This document shows positions 45,111 through 55,744 of a stretch of DNA of 64,000 bases, in pieces. Every line of letters starts with the position of its first letter. Within the stretch, counting starts at the first letter, position 1. The notes beneath the pieces are model-generated. The model was given only the letters and a program-made list of their open reading frames with translations, made no database searches and had not been told where the DNA came from. Source of the stretch: Citrobacter youngae. GTDB taxonomy: Bacteria; Pseudomonadota; Gammaproteobacteria; Enterobacterales; Enterobacteriaceae. The translations under genes were made by a program, and so were the position numbers. The DNA is taken from the NCBI RefSeq assembly GCF_003818115.1, contig NZ_RPOI01000025.1, positions 27,802 through 91,801 on the forward strand. Reading direction: 5' to 3'.

Positions 45111-45959
45111 TTACTGGTCAGTTTTTTTCTCCGTCAACTGGCTGTGATATTGCCGACGATACTCTGACGGCGAACGTTCAGTATTCTTGCGAAACAGGCG
45201 GCAGAAGTAGTTGCTGTCAATAAACCCACAGGTGTGCGCCACGTCTTTGATCTTCAGCTCGTAACCCTTGAGCAACGTTTTTGCGTGTTCCAGTCGCGTG
45301 TGGTTCAGGTATTCGTTAAACCCGATAGCGCCCGTTTTTTGAAACAGGTGGGAGAGGTAGTTGGGTGAAATGTAAAACGCCTGTGCGACGGATTCACGGG
45401 TGAGCGGCGAAGCGTAGCGTTCGTCAATATAGCTGCGAATGGCGTCGAAAAGCGCCTGACTACGTGATGCGGTTTGGATCTGGCTGCCGAGCAGATCGCG
45501 ACAGTGGCTCAGCAAGCTCGCAACGATTAGCCTGGCCGTTTGCTGCTCCTGTGGCTGCATTTGCATCTCATGGAGCGTTTGCAGCAGAAAAGAGCCAATA
45601 CGCGGCCCACGCCGAGCGACGTGCTGGTGGGTAAGGTTTTGATATTGCTTGCCGTCCCATTGGACGATGCTGAAACCCAGTTGCTGTTTGCCGAACAGAA
45701 TGCTGAGTGTCGTGACCGGTGTGACCCACTGCGGAATATTCCAGCCGCCAGCCGGAACAAACAAAACATCGCCGGGGGTAAGCACCTTATCGATACCAGA
45801 ATCCGCAAATTCACCTTCCAGCACAATTTCCAGTCGCGGAAAATCGACCTTATACGCCAGTTCTGGCGTTGCGGCGTTGCTGCTGGCGAAGTAAACCTGG
45901 TGCAGCGGTAAGGGACCGTTAATCAGGCGGGAAAGTAGGTGGCTGATGTTGTGATACAT
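45111..45959 (-). CDS. yijO: YijO, AraC-family transcriptional regulator
   Basis: 282 residues from ATG 45959. A cupin-like N-terminal sensing domain (VLEGEFADSG and PGDVLFVPAGGWN) precedes a C-terminal AraC double helix-turn-helix (SHLFQKTGAIGFNEYL and DSNYFCRLFRKNTERSPSEYRR). A longer frame to 46091 runs through the eptC terminator and coding end, so it is rejected. Targets are unknown. Confidence 0.92.
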   Translation of the reverse strand: MYHNISHLLSRLINGPLPLHQVYFASSNAATPELAYKVDFPRLEIVLEGEFADSGIDKVLTPGDVLFVPAGGWNIPQWVTPVTTLSILFGKQQLGFSIVQWDGKQYQNLTHQHVARRGPRIGSFLLQTLHEMQMQPQEQQTARLIVASLLSHCRDLLGSQIQTASRSQALFDAIRSYIDERYASPLTRESVAQAFYISPNYLSHLFQKTGAIGFNEYLNHTRLEHAKTLLKGYELKIKDVAHTCGFIDSNYFCRLFRKNTERSPSEYRRQYHSQLTEKKTDQ

Positions 45960-46006
45960 GTGAATCCCTGACAGATCGTGGACAGGGAAACAGTAACCGT
46001 CATCAT

Positions 46007-46034
46007 AAAAAAAGGCCACTCTTAAAGAGTGGCC
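46007..46034 (-). terminator. Terminator of eptC
   Basis: On the minus strand GGCCACTC-TTTAA-GAGTGGCC followed by seven T. Confidence 0.93.
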
Positions 46035-46044
46035 TGAGAGGGCA

Positions 46045-47778
46045 TTACTGATTCCCGATTTGATCGCCGTAAGGCAGGGAGTCGTAATCAATCAGGGCGT
46101 TTTTCTTGTACGGATTACCAATCCAGCGGGTCGTCTCTTTGAACTCCGGGCTGGTAATAGAACGGGTCGGATCGAAACCGTCGTACGTAAAGCCGGCCAA
46201 ATCTGACCAGGTATGGATAAGTTCAGAGCTGCTGTACTTGCGATTAACGTCCTGTGAGAAGTCGCGTGGGTGCGCAGCCTGCCATTTTTCAGACGTCCAC
46301 AGCAGGAACGGTACCGTATACATATGGCGCGTTGGGCTATCTTCGTTACGGCCCTGCGTTTTATGTGGCGGCGTGTCATACACTTCTTCACCATGGTCAG
46401 AGAAGTAGAGCAGGAAGCCGTTTGGATCAGTTGCTTTGTAGTCTTTGATCAGGCTGGCAATGATATGGTCGTTATAGACGTTGGCATTGTCATAATCGTT
46501 ATATGACTCCAGTTCATCACTGCTCAGACCTGCAGGTACGTTCTCGGTATTACCGTCAAACTTGCCCTGGCCTTCCGGATAGCGGAATTTGTATTTAATG
46601 TGCGTACCCAGCAAGTGGACGATGATGAACTTTTTCGGAGCCGGGTCGGCCATGACTTCTTTAAACGGCGCCAGTACGTTGCTGTCATATTCACGCGCAC
46701 TTTGGGTACGCTGCTGGTTCATATAGAACTGCTTGTCTGTCTGCCGGGAAAATACGGTCAGCATGGTGTTACGGGCGGTCATTGTTTGCTGGTTGGTGAT
46801 CCAGAAGGTTTTATAACCCGCCTGTTTCATCATATTCATCAACGACGGCTGCGTCAGATATAAATCCGGGTTCTTCTCGTTCGCGAAGGTCAGCGCCTGT
46901 TGCAGGATTTCAATCGTGTACGGACGTGAGGTCACGACATTATTGAAAACGGTGAAGTTTGGATCGGATTTATGCAGCGCATCCAGTTCCGGCGTGGTTT
47001 CACGTGGGTAGCCGTACAGGCTCATGCGGCCACGTTGAGTTGACTCGCCAATCACCAGCACCAGCGTACGCGGAGCATCACCAGAATTGTCTTTAAAGTT
47101 AGCCAGTGGTGGCAATGCGTTGTTCTCATTCAGCAGGCTATTTAATGCGGTCAATTGTTGACGGTATTGATAATAACCAGAGATGAACTGCCATGGCGCG
47201 GCAGGCTCCATGCGCGATGCAAGGCCGCCCAGCGTTTTCTCAAAAGGCTTATGCTTGATAAACGTATTGACGGTCATTGGGTGCAGAATTAAACCGTACA
47301 ACAGCGCAAATGACACCAGATAACGCCATGGCGAAGGAATATGAACCGGGCGTAAACGCGTCCACAGCAGGATTGCGGTTGCTGTGTAGGCCAGTGCGAT
47401 AAGTACGATCTTGAGACTGAAATATTGGCTCAGATATTCGCGGGCTTCGTTGGCGTTGGTTTCAAACATGACGAACAGAACGCTTTGTGAGAATTCTTGT
47501 CCGTAAATAACATAATAACTCAGCGCGGCCAATGAAGCAGCCCAGAGTGCCACACCAATAACGGCAGCGATAATGCGAATACGGTTCGGGAATAAGAATA
47601 CCGGAATCAACCACAATGAGCTGAACAGTATTGAGTCGCGTAATCCGTTAGTTCCGCTATAGCCAGTAAAATAAATAATGGCCTGGAGTAAGGTAGAGAA
47701 GAACCAAAAATAGAGGAGTGCCCAACCCAGGGCTTTCCAGCTAAATTTGGGTTTAGACTGGAGTTGTAAGGATTGCAT
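46045..47778 (-). CDS. eptC: EptC, LPS-core phosphoethanolamine transferase
   Basis: Inner-membrane alkaline-phosphatase-superfamily enzyme that adds phosphoethanolamine to the heptose of the LPS core. The 577 residues match E. coli EptC (YijP/CptA). About five N-terminal membrane segments (to about residue 170) precede the periplasmic catalytic domain: nucleophile Thr247 in IGESTQRG, and metal-binding SDHGEE and H-tyV region near the end. Confidence 0.95.
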   Translation of the reverse strand: MQSLQLQSKPKFSWKALGWALLYFWFFSTLLQAIIYFTGYSGTNGLRDSILFSSLWLIPVFLFPNRIRIIAAVIGVALWAASLAALSYYVIYGQEFSQSVLFVMFETNANEAREYLSQYFSLKIVLIALAYTATAILLWTRLRPVHIPSPWRYLVSFALLYGLILHPMTVNTFIKHKPFEKTLGGLASRMEPAAPWQFISGYYQYRQQLTALNSLLNENNALPPLANFKDNSGDAPRTLVLVIGESTQRGRMSLYGYPRETTPELDALHKSDPNFTVFNNVVTSRPYTIEILQQALTFANEKNPDLYLTQPSLMNMMKQAGYKTFWITNQQTMTARNTMLTVFSRQTDKQFYMNQQRTQSAREYDSNVLAPFKEVMADPAPKKFIIVHLLGTHIKYKFRYPEGQGKFDGNTENVPAGLSSDELESYNDYDNANVYNDHIIASLIKDYKATDPNGFLLYFSDHGEEVYDTPPHKTQGRNEDSPTRHMYTVPFLLWTSEKWQAAHPRDFSQDVNRKYSSSELIHTWSDLAGFTYDGFDPTRSITSPEFKETTRWIGNPYKKNALIDYDSLPYGDQIGNQ

Positions 47779-47948
47779 AGTGTGAGCCTGTCTTTAATCG
47801 TAGCGCCAACGTTAGCGGCTAAACATTAAGAGGATCTGAAGCAATGCGAGTCGAAAATCGCGTTCTGCTAACAAATATCCATTGGATGTATAAAATGCAG
47901 ACAGGAATATATTAAAAATGAGATGGTTATGACAGCAGTATTTTATAT

Positions 47949-47974
47949 CACCCTCGCGCAATAGCACGAGGGTG
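47949..47974 (-). terminator. Hairpin after ppc
   Basis: CACCCTCG/CGAGGGTG stem with a 10-base loop just after ppc. The following minus-strand bases (ATATAAAA) are not T-rich, so termination is less certain. Confidence 0.5.
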
Positions 47975-47987
47975 ACAGGCATAAAAA

Positions 47988-50639
47988 TTAGCCGGTGTTA
48001 CGCATACCGGCAGCAACGCCAGCAATTGTCACCATTAGCGCCTGTTCGACGCGTGGGTCTGGTGCATGACCTTGCTCTTCTGCTTGGCGCGAACGATATA
48101 ATAATTCGGCCTGTAAGACGTTCAGTGGGTCAGTATAAATATTCCTTAACTGAATAGACTCGGCAATCCATGGTAGATCGGCCATCAAATGTGAGTCATT
48201 GGCGATTGCCAACACCACATTGATATCGGCTTCCAGACGCTGACGCAGTTCTTCACCCAATGGCCAAAGCTCTTTTTTGACCAGGCGCTGATCGTAGTAC
48301 TCCGCCAGCCACAGGTCAGCTTTTGAGAACACCATCTCCAGCATGCCAAGACGCGTGGAGAAGAATGGCCAGTCACGGCACATTGCTTCAAGCTCGCTTT
48401 GCTTACCGTCTTCAACCACTTTTTGCAGTGCCGTCCCCGCACCCAGCCAGGCCGGAAGCATCAGGCGGTTCTGCGTCCAGGCGAAGATCCACGGAATAGC
48501 ACGCAGAGACTCTACGCCACCGGTCGGGCGACGTTTTGCCGGACGTGAGCCGAGTGGTAACTTGCCCAGTTCCTGCTCTGGTGTTGCGGAACGGAAGTAA
48601 GGTACAAAGTCTTTGTTTTCACGAACATATCCACGATAGAGATCGCAGGAGATATCTGAAAGCTCATCCATGATATGACGCCAGTTATCTTTTGGCTCCG
48701 GCGGCGGTAACAGGTTAGCCTCCAGAATTGCGGCAGTGTACAGCGACAGGCTGCTGATGGTGACTTCCGGCAGGCCGTACTTAAAGCGGATCATCTCACC
48801 TTGTTCTGTCACGCGCAGGCCGCCTTTCAGGCTGCCTGGCGGTTGAGAGAGCAGTGCCGCATGGGCAGGCGCGCCGCCGCGACCAATGGAGCCGCCGCGA
48901 CCGTGGAACAGCGTCAGTTCGATACCGGCTTTTTCGCAGGTTTTGATCAGCGCGTCCTGTGCCTGGTATTGCGCCCAGGAGGCCGCCATCACGCCCGCAT
49001 CTTTTGCGGAGTCAGAGTAGCCAATCATGACCATCTGTTTGCCCTGAATAAAGCCGCGATACCAGTCGATATTCAGTAGCTGGCTCATGACATCATCGGC
49101 GTTGTTCAGGTCGTCCAGTGTCTCAAACAGCGGGGCAACAGGCATAGCAAAACCAATGCCGGATTCTTTCAGCAGTAAATGCACGGCCAGTACGTCAGAC
49201 GGTGTTTTCGCCATTGAGATAACATAGGCAGCAATGGAGCCATAAGGCGCTTCGGCAATCACCCGGCAGGTATCGAGCACTTCACGGGTATCGTTGCTCG
49301 GTTCCCAGTGACGCGGCAGCAGCGGACGCTTGGAATTCAGCTCGCGGATCAGGAACGCTTGTTTATCCGCTTCTGACCAGTTTTCGTAGTCGCCAATTCC
49401 CAGATAGCGGGTCAGTTCGCCCAGTGCTTCGGTATGACGAGTGCTTTCCTGACGAATATCAATGCGTACCAGCGGTACGCCAAAACATTTCACGCGCCTA
49501 AGGGTGTCGAGCAACTCGCCATTGGCTATGATGCCCATACCACAGGCCTGTAGAGACTGGTAACACGCGTATAGCGGCTCCCAAAGCTGTTCGTTTTGGG
49601 TTAGCAGGCCAACAGGTTTTGGCAGTTTTTCGCCTTTCAGACGCGCTTCCAGCCAGGCCTGAGTTGCCATCAGACGTGAACGCAGCATTTTCATCAGATA
49701 GCGATAAGGTTCTGCCGCACCTTCTTCACCGACCAGCGCCATCAGTTCCGGAGTGGCTTCAACCATCGACAGTTCAGAAATCAAAAACTGGATGTCTTTC
49801 AGGAACAAGTCAGTGGCTTTCCAACGGCTAAGCAGCAGCACATGGCGGGTGATATCTGCGGTGACATTCGGGTTACCATCACGGTCGCCGCCCATCCAGG
49901 AGGTAAAACGTACCGGAACAAAATCGACAGGTAGCTTATAGCCCAGATGTTCTTCCAGCTGTTCATTTAGCTCGCGCAGGTAGTTGGGTACGCCTTCCCA
50001 CAGGCTGTTTTCAACCACTGCGAAGCCCCATTTGGCTTCATCAACCGGGCTTGGTCGTAGTTTACGGATTTCATCCGTATGCCAGGACTGAGCAATCAAC
50101 TGACGCAGACGACGCATCAGCTGGTGGCGCTCGTAATCGACGATGTCTTTATTATCAAGCTGTTTGAGGCATGCGTTTACTTCACCCATTTTATGAATCA
50201 AGGTGCGGCGGGTGATTTCGGTTGGGTGCGCGGTCAACACCAGCTCCAGAGACAGCGATTCCACGGCTTTCTTGATGGTGGTTTCATCGAGGTTGGGCTG
50301 GTCTTTCAATTTACGCAGGGTGCGAGCAATCACTTCCGGGTTGCTGGCAGCTTCGCCTTTTGGCGAAATACTATGGTACTGCTCGGCGGTATTGGCCAGA
50401 TTCAGGAACTGGCTAAATGCGCGGGCAACGGGAAGCAGCTCATCGTTAGACAGATTTTGCAGTGTGGTGAGCAGTTCCTGGCGATTAACTTCATTGCCAG
50501 CGCGGGATGACTTGGACAACTTACGGATTGTTTCTACGCGGTCGAGAATGTTCTCTCCCAGCGCGTCCTTGATGGTCTCTCCCAGCACTTTGCCGAGCAT
50601 ACTGACATTACTACGCAACGCGGAATATTGTTCGTTCAT
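47988..50639 (-). CDS. ppc: Ppc, phosphoenolpyruvate carboxylase
   Basis: Carboxylates PEP to oxaloacetate to refill the TCA cycle. The 883 residues are the E. coli length. Catalytic His138 is in [12 protein letters not shown], Lys in [10 protein letters not shown] (about 546), and the glycine loop [12 protein letters not shown] (about 580) is present. The C-terminus ends NTG, the conserved allosteric (aspartate) site end. It is activated by acetyl-CoA and FBP in E. coli. Confidence 0.98.
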   Translation of the reverse strand: MNEQYSALRSNVSMLGKVLGETIKDALGENILDRVETIRKLSKSSRAGNEVNRQELLTTLQNLSNDELLPVARAFSQFLNLANTAEQYHSISPKGEAASNPEVIARTLRKLKDQPNLDETTIKKAVESLSLELVLTAHPTEITRRTLIHKMGEVNACLKQLDNKDIVDYERHQLMRRLRQLIAQSWHTDEIRKLRPSPVDEAKWGFAVVENSLWEGVPNYLRELNEQLEEHLGYKLPVDFVPVRFTSWMGGDRDGNPNVTADITRHVLLLSRWKATDLFLKDIQFLISELSMVEATPELMALVGEEGAAEPYRYLMKMLRSRLMATQAWLEARLKGEKLPKPVGLLTQNEQLWEPLYACYQSLQACGMGIIANGELLDTLRRVKCFGVPLVRIDIRQESTRHTEALGELTRYLGIGDYENWSEADKQAFLIRELNSKRPLLPRHWEPSNDTREVLDTCRVIAEAPYGSIAAYVISMAKTPSDVLAVHLLLKESGIGFAMPVAPLFETLDDLNNADDVMSQLLNIDWYRGFIQGKQMVMIGYSDSAKDAGVMAASWAQYQAQDALIKTCEKAGIELTLFHGRGGSIGRGGAPAHAALLSQPPGSLKGGLRVTEQGEMIRFKYGLPEVTISSLSLYTAAILEANLLPPPEPKDNWRHIMDELSDISCDLYRGYVRENKDFVPYFRSATPEQELGKLPLGSRPAKRRPTGGVESLRAIPWIFAWTQNRLMLPAWLGAGTALQKVVEDGKQSELEAMCRDWPFFSTRLGMLEMVFSKADLWLAEYYDQRLVKKELWPLGEELRQRLEADINVVLAIANDSHLMADLPWIAESIQLRNIYTDPLNVLQAELLYRSRQAEEQGHAPDPRVEQALMVTIAGVAAGMRNTG

Positions 50640-50881
50640 ATTTACCCAGACACCCCATCTTGAAATTATTAGCCCTGTATTTTTCGGGCTTAACTTTTTA
50701 GCCGTCTTTTATAAAGCCACGTAAAACTCGTGGCGTCAATTGCTGCGAAATCGGTTCAGCAAACGAAAAAATGGCGGCAATTTACGTTATTTAATTCACA
50801 TCGAACCAAATAAGCGTTGCTTATGGAAATGTTAAGAAATCGCCCCAATCACCCCTAAAGGGTTATCAGGGCAACAAGCCG

Positions 50882-52033
50882 CTAATGCCAGCAGAAATGG
50901 TGCACAACCTGGGTGATTAATTCGCGGGTTGGCTTAATAAAGCGTGTTTCCAGATATTCATCCGGCTGATGTGCCTGATTAATAGAACCGGGACCCAATA
51001 CCAGCGTCGGACACAGCGTCTGGATAAAGGGCGCTTCGGTGCAGTAGTTCACTACTTCAGTCTGTGCGCCCAGCAGTTTCTCAACCACCTCGACCAGCTG
51101 ATGGTCCGGCGGACACTCATAGCCAGGAATCGGCGGATGCAGTTCCGATACCGTCAGGCGACCCGGCCAACGTTCACTGACCGGGGCCAGCGCATCGTTA
51201 AGTAACCCATTGAGATCGTTTAGCGTCATACCCGGTAGCGGGCGAATATCCATATGCAGTTCGCAGCAGGCGCAGATACGGTTAGCAGCATCGCCGCCAT
51301 GAATATGGCCCAGATTTAACGTGGGGTACGGCACGGTAAAGGCGTCATGGTGATAGCGTTCTTTCAGGTCATCGCGCAGCTTCATGATATGGCCGATGGC
51401 ATCATGCATCAGTTCAATCGCATTCACGCCGCGTGCCGGATCGCTTGAGTGACCCGACTGACCCAAAATTCGAATTGCGTTGGAGATATGGCCTTTGTGC
51501 GCGCGAACGGGCTGCAGAGATGTCGGTTCGCCAATGATTGCACAGTCCGGGCGGAGCGAGGTCGTTTCAGAAAAGTAACGTGCGCCGGCCATACTGGTTT
51601 CTTCATCAGCGGTAGCCAGAATGTAGAGTGGTTTTTTCAGTTTCGTTACATCCACACCGCGCAGTGCATCGAGAATAAAGGCGAAAAAGCCTTTCATATC
51701 CGCCGTACCCAGACCGTAAAGCTTATTGTCGTGTTCGGTGAGGGTGAAGGGATCGCGTGTCCAACGGCCATCGTCAAAAGGTACGGTATCGGTATGGCCT
51801 GCCAACAACAGGCCGCCAGCACCGTGCCCGACACTCGCCAGCATGTTGAATTTATTGCGCGTACCAGGAACAGGCTGAACTTCAACATTGAAGCCTAAAT
51901 CTTTAAACCAGTTCGCCAGCAGAGTGATTAAACCTGCATTGCTTTGATCGAGCGCTTCTTCGGTTGCGCTAATCGACGGTGTGGCAATCAGAGCGCGGTA
52001 AATCTCGATAAATGGCGGTAAATTGTTTTTCAT
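50882..52033 (-). CDS. argE: ArgE, acetylornithine deacetylase
   Basis: Metallohydrolase of the ArgE/DapE group that releases ornithine. ATG 52033 gives 383 residues as in E. coli; the frame is open to 52375 over the ARG boxes and the start of argC, and the extra part is spurious. Metal-binding [16 protein letters not shown] and ADEETSMAG motifs are seen. It is divergent from argCBH. Confidence 0.97.
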   Translation of the reverse strand: MKNNLPPFIEIYRALIATPSISATEEALDQSNAGLITLLANWFKDLGFNVEVQPVPGTRNKFNMLASVGHGAGGLLLAGHTDTVPFDDGRWTRDPFTLTEHDNKLYGLGTADMKGFFAFILDALRGVDVTKLKKPLYILATADEETSMAGARYFSETTSLRPDCAIIGEPTSLQPVRAHKGHISNAIRILGQSGHSSDPARGVNAIELMHDAIGHIMKLRDDLKERYHHDAFTVPYPTLNLGHIHGGDAANRICACCELHMDIRPLPGMTLNDLNGLLNDALAPVSERWPGRLTVSELHPPIPGYECPPDHQLVEVVEKLLGAQTEVVNYCTEAPFIQTLCPTLVLGPGSINQAHQPDEYLETRFIKPTRELITQVVHHFCWH

Positions 52034-52058
52034 TGTTGACACACCTCGGGTCATGATA

Positions 52059-52097
52059 GTATCAATATTCATGCAGTATTTGTGAATAAAAATACAA
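52059..52097. promoter_or_regulatory. Paired ARG boxes in the argE/argC region
   Basis: Two 18-base boxes: GTATCAATATTCATGCAG (52059-52076) and TTGTGAATAAAAATACAA (52080-52097), separated by 3 bases, matching the TNTGAATWWWWATTCANW consensus. ArgR with arginine represses both divergent transcripts from here. Confidence 0.85.
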
Positions 52098-52188
52098 TAA
52101 CGTTGAGCGTAATAAAACCCACCAAGTGTAAGGTGAGGTGATAAAGGCTTATACCTGGCAACCGAATCTAAGAAGGTGAACAGCTCCG

Positions 52189-53193
52189 ATGTTGAATACG
52201 CTGATTGTGGGCGCGAGTGGCTACGCTGGCGCAGAGCTTGTGACCTATGTAAATCGCCATCCTGATATGACCATAACCGCTTTGACCGTCTCAGCGCAAA
52301 GCAATGATGCAGGAAAATTAATCTCCGATTTACATCCGCAGCTAAAAGGCATTGTCGATTTGCCGTTACAGCCAATGTCCGATATCAGCGAGTTTAGCGC
52401 AGGGGTGGACGTTGTGTTTCTCGCGACGGCTCATGAGGTCAGTCATGATCTGGCACCGCAGTTTCTGCGTGCCGGGTGTGTGGTGTTTGACCTCTCAGGC
52501 GCGTTCCGCGTAAACGACGGCGCATTTTATGAGAAATACTATGGCTTTACCCATCAGCATCCTGAACTGCTGGAACAGGCAGTATACGGTCTGGCTGAGT
52601 GGAGCGCAGACAGACTGAAAGACGCGAATTTGATTGCTGTGCCGGGTTGTTACCCGACGGCAGCACAATTGTCGCTGAAACCACTGATTGATGCCGGGCT
52701 GTTGGATCTCCGTCAGTGGCCGGTGATTAACGCCACCAGTGGGGTGAGCGGTGCGGGCCGTAAGGCCGCTATTTCGAACAGCTTTTGTGAAGTGAGCCTG
52801 CAACCATATGGCGTGTTTACTCACCGCCATCAGCCGGAAATCGCGACTCACCTGGGTACGGAGGTGATCTTCACTCCACATCTGGGCAATTTCCCACGTG
52901 GGATCCTGGAAACCATTACCTGCCGTCTGAATGCGGGTGTAACTCAGGCTCAGGTAGCGCAGACGCTGCAACAGGCATATAGCGATAAACCACTGGTGCG
53001 TCTGTATGAAAAAGGCGTTCCGGCACTGAAAAACGTGGTTGGCTTACCGTTCTGTGATATCGGATTTGCAGTGCAGGGCGAACATCTGATTGTGGTAGCG
53101 ACTGAAGATAACTTATTGAAGGGCGCGGCGGCACAGGCCATGCAGTGCGCAAATATCCGTTTCGGCTTTGCTGAGACGCAGTCTCTTATTTAA
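52189..53193 (+). CDS. argC: ArgC, N-acetyl-gamma-glutamyl-phosphate reductase
   Basis: NADPH enzyme of arginine synthesis. The 334 residues have the Rossmann motif [10 protein letters not shown] and catalytic Cys154 in PGCYPTAAQ. It is the first gene of argCBH; argB starts 7 bases after its stop. Confidence 0.98.
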   Translation: MLNTLIVGASGYAGAELVTYVNRHPDMTITALTVSAQSNDAGKLISDLHPQLKGIVDLPLQPMSDISEFSAGVDVVFLATAHEVSHDLAPQFLRAGCVVFDLSGAFRVNDGAFYEKYYGFTHQHPELLEQAVYGLAEWSADRLKDANLIAVPGCYPTAAQLSLKPLIDAGLLDLRQWPVINATSGVSGAGRKAAISNSFCEVSLQPYGVFTHRHQPEIATHLGTEVIFTPHLGNFPRGILETITCRLNAGVTQAQVAQTLQQAYSDKPLVRLYEKGVPALKNVVGLPFCDIGFAVQGEHLIVVATEDNLLKGAAAQAMQCANIRFGFAETQSLI

Positions 53194-53200
53194 GGGTGCA

Positions 53201-53977
53201 ATGATGAATCCATTAATTATCAAGCTGGGCGGCGTTTTACTGGATAGCGAAGAGGCGCTGGAGCGTCTGTTTACCGCGCTGGTAAATTATCGCGAGTCGC
53301 ATCAGCGTCCACTGGTCATTGTGCACGGTGGTGGCTGTGTCGTCGACGAGCTGATGAAACAACTCAATCTGCCGGTGAAAAAGAAAAATGGTCTGCGTGT
53401 TACGCCAGCCGATCAAATCGACATCATCACAGGGGCACTGGCGGGAACCGCGAATAAAACTTTACTGGCCTGGGCGAAGAAACATCAAATTGCCTCTGTG
53501 GGTCTGTATCTTGGCGATGGCGACAGTGTAAAAGTGACGCCACTCGATAAAGAGTTGGGTCACGTTGGACTGGCGCAGCCGGGTTCGCCTAAGCTGATTA
53601 ACACGCTGCTGGAAAGCGGTTTTCTGCCGGTAGTGAGCTCTATTGGCGTTACTGAGGATGGGCTGTTGATGAACGTTAATGCCGATCAGGCGGCGACGGC
53701 GCTGGCGGCAACGCTGGGTGCGGATCTGATCCTGCTTTCTGATGTGAGCGGTATTCTGGATGGCAAAGGCCAGCGTATTGCCGAAATGACCGCGACGAAA
53801 GCGGAACAGTTGATTGAGCAGGGTATTATTACCGATGGCATGATCGTGAAGGTCAATGCGGCGCTGGATGCTGCGCGTACGCTGGGCCGCCCGGTAGATA
53901 TCGCTTCCTGGCGTCATGCTGAGCAACTCCCGGCGCTGTTTAACGGCACGCCAATTGGTACGCGTATTCTGGCTTAA
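53201..53977 (+). CDS. argB: ArgB, acetylglutamate kinase
   Basis: Phosphorylates N-acetylglutamate; amino-acid kinase fold. ATG 53201 gives 258 residues as in E. coli, and the frame to 53168 overlaps argC. It has IIKLGG, HGGG and the [12 protein letters not shown] segment. Confidence 0.97.
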   Translation: MMNPLIIKLGGVLLDSEEALERLFTALVNYRESHQRPLVIVHGGGCVVDELMKQLNLPVKKKNGLRVTPADQIDIITGALAGTANKTLLAWAKKHQIASVGLYLGDGDSVKVTPLDKELGHVGLAQPGSPKLINTLLESGFLPVVSSIGVTEDGLLMNVNADQAATALAATLGADLILLSDVSGILDGKGQRIAEMTATKAEQLIEQGIITDGMIVKVNAALDAARTLGRPVDIASWRHAEQLPALFNGTPIGTRILA

Positions 53978-53986
53978 CTATTAATG

Positions 53987-54060
53987 TGCCGGATGGCGGC
54001 TTCGCCTTATCCGGCCTGGATGGGTTTTGTAGACCCGGTAAGCGCAGCGCCACCGGGCAA
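53987..54060. repeat. BIME between argB and argH
   Basis: REP units 53987-54016 (TGCCGGATGGCGG...TATCCGGCC) and 54029-54060 (GTAGACCCGGTAAGC...CCACCGGGCAA) inside the arg operon. They may change the amount of argH message. Confidence 0.87.
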
Positions 54061-54085
54061 AAATATCATATTAAGGAAATTCGTT

Positions 54086-55459
54086 ATGGCACTTTGGGGT
54101 GGGCGTTTTACACAGGCAGCAGATCAGCGGTTCAAACAGTTCAACGACTCGTTGCGTTTTGACTACCGCCTGGCAGAGCAGGATATTGTCGGCTCTGTGG
54201 CCTGGTCCAAAGCGCTGGTAACCGTCGGCGTACTGACTGCTGATGAACAACTGCAGCTGGAAGAAGCGTTGAATAATCTGCTGGAAGAGGTTCGCGCGAA
54301 TCCGCAGCAGATCCTGCAAAGCGATGCTGAAGATATTCACAGCTGGGTGGAAGGCAAGCTGATTGATAAAGTCGGGCAGTTAGGTAAAAAACTGCACACC
54401 GGGCGTAGCCGTAATGACCAGGTGGCAACTGATCTTAAACTGTGGTGCAAAGACACGGTCATGGAACTGCTGTCTGCTAATCGTCAGTTGCAAAGCGCGT
54501 TGGTCGACACCGCGCAAGATAATCAGGACGCGGTTATGCCGGGTTACACGCACTTGCAACGAGCACAGCCGGTGACGTTTGCTCACTGGTGTCTGGCTTA
54601 TGTCGAAATGCTGGCACGTGACGAGAGCCGTCTGCAGGACGCGCTTAAGCGTCTGGACGTTAGTCCGTTAGGCTGCGGCGCGCTGGCGGGTACGGCGTAT
54701 GAAATCGATCGCGAGCAGCTGGCGGGCTGGTTGGGCTTTGCCTCGGCGACCCGCAACAGCCTGGACAGCGTTTCTGATCGTGACCATGTACTGGAGTTGC
54801 TCTCTGATGCCTCTATCGGCATGGTGCATCTGTCGCGTTTTGCTGAAGATCTGATTTTCTTTAACACCGGTGAAGCGGGCTTTGTCGAGCTGTCCGATCG
54901 TGTGACCTCAGGTTCATCTCTGATGCCGCAGAAGAAAAACCCGGATGCATTAGAGCTGATCCGTGGCAAATGCGGTCGCGTGCAGGGTGCGTTGACCGGC
55001 ATGATGATGACACTGAAAGGTCTGCCGCTGGCGTACAACAAAGATATGCAGGAAGACAAAGAAGGGCTGTTCGACGCGCTCGACACCTGGCTGGACTGTC
55101 TGCATATGGCCGCGCTGGTGCTGGATGGCATCCAGGTGAAACGTCCGCGTTGTCAGGAAGCGGCGCAGCAGGGTTATGCCAACGCCACTGAATTGGCGGA
55201 TTATCTGGTTGCCAAAGGTGTTCCGTTCAGAGAAGCACACCATATCGTAGGTGAGACGGTGGTTGAGGCGATTCGTCAGGGCAAACCGCTGGAAGCGCTG
55301 TCGCTTGCTGACTTGCAAAAGTTCAGCAGCGTCATTGGCGATGATGTCTATCCGATACTCTCACTGCAATCCTGTCTGGATAAACGTGCGGCGAAAGGCG
55401 GCGTGTCACCCCAGCAGGTTGCGCAGGCGATCGACGATGCAAAGGCGCGTCTCGCATAA
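54086..55459 (+). CDS. argH: ArgH, argininosuccinate lyase
   Basis: Last enzyme of arginine synthesis, tetrameric fumarase-superfamily lyase. ATG 54086 after AAGGAA gives 457 residues; the open frame from 53984 passes through the BIME and is rejected. The signature [11 protein letters not shown] and the HTGRSRNDQ and THLQRAQP motifs are present. Confidence 0.97.
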   Translation: MALWGGRFTQAADQRFKQFNDSLRFDYRLAEQDIVGSVAWSKALVTVGVLTADEQLQLEEALNNLLEEVRANPQQILQSDAEDIHSWVEGKLIDKVGQLGKKLHTGRSRNDQVATDLKLWCKDTVMELLSANRQLQSALVDTAQDNQDAVMPGYTHLQRAQPVTFAHWCLAYVEMLARDESRLQDALKRLDVSPLGCGALAGTAYEIDREQLAGWLGFASATRNSLDSVSDRDHVLELLSDASIGMVHLSRFAEDLIFFNTGEAGFVELSDRVTSGSSLMPQKKNPDALELIRGKCGRVQGALTGMMMTLKGLPLAYNKDMQEDKEGLFDALDTWLDCLHMAALVLDGIQVKRPRCQEAAQQGYANATELADYLVAKGVPFREAHHIVGETVVEAIRQGKPLEALSLADLQKFSSVIGDDVYPILSLQSCLDKRAAKGGVSPQQVAQAIDDAKARLA

Positions 55460-55468
55460 CCTTTGTTG

Positions 55469-55503
55469 TTGTAGGCCTGACAAGCGTAGCGTCATCAGGC
55501 AAA
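55469..55503. repeat. REP-like element after argH
   Basis: TGTAGGCCTGACAAGCG...CATCAGGCAAA, the GGCCTGA/TCAGGC variant of REP. Confidence 0.7.
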
Positions 55504-55513
55504 AAGTTATCAG

Positions 55514-55540
55514 AGCCTGGCATTAAGCCGGGCTTTTTTA
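55514..55540 (+). terminator. Terminator of argCBH
   Basis: AGCCTGGC-ATTAA-GCCGGGCT followed by TTTTTA, one mismatch or wobble in the stem. Confidence 0.8.
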
Positions 55541-55543
55541 TGC

Positions 55544-55649
55544 AAAAAAAATGCGGACCAGAGGTCCGCAAAAGTTCACGTTGGCTTTAGTTATTTCGAG
55601 TATGAGAACGGACAGGCGCTTCAAGGGTTAAAGGGTACCGTTCCGTTTC
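55544..55649 (-). ncRNA. oxyS: OxyS, peroxide-induced regulatory sRNA
   Basis: Divergent from oxyR, about 106 nt from GAAACGG (55649) to the end of an 8-T tract. Long blocks match the remembered E. coli OxyS, notably TAACCCTTGAAG, the single-stranded linker AATAACTAAAGCCAACGTGA, and the terminator (GCGGACC-TCT-GGTCCGC). The middle is more divergent. OxyS acts with Hfq to repress fhlA, rpoS and other mRNAs. It shares the OxyR site with oxyR. Confidence 0.88.
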
Positions 55650-55675
55650 TGTGGTGCATTATTAAACAGAGAGCT

Positions 55676-55725
55676 TGATAGGGATAATCGTTCGTTGCTA
55701 TGCTACCTATCGCCATGAACTATCG
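55676..55725. promoter_or_regulatory. OxyR-binding region between oxyS and oxyR
   Basis: GATAGGGATAATCG...GCTATGCTACCTATCG...ACTATCG shows four ATAG/CTAT elements about one helical turn apart, the pattern of an OxyR tetramer site. It activates oxyS and autorepresses oxyR. Confidence 0.78.
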
Positions 55726-55744
55726 TGGCGATGGAGGATGAATA

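Noticed and set aside
45111..46091. 326-codon version of yijO
   Set aside because: The extension runs through the eptC terminator and coding end. ATG 45959 gives the known start.
50882..52375. 497-codon version of argE
   Set aside because: The N-terminal extension covers the ARG boxes and the opposite strand of argC; ATG 52033 restores the family length.
53984..54085. N-terminal extension of argH
   Set aside because: Coded by BIME sequence, so it is only an open frame by chance; the AAGGAA site and ATG 54086 fit ArgH.
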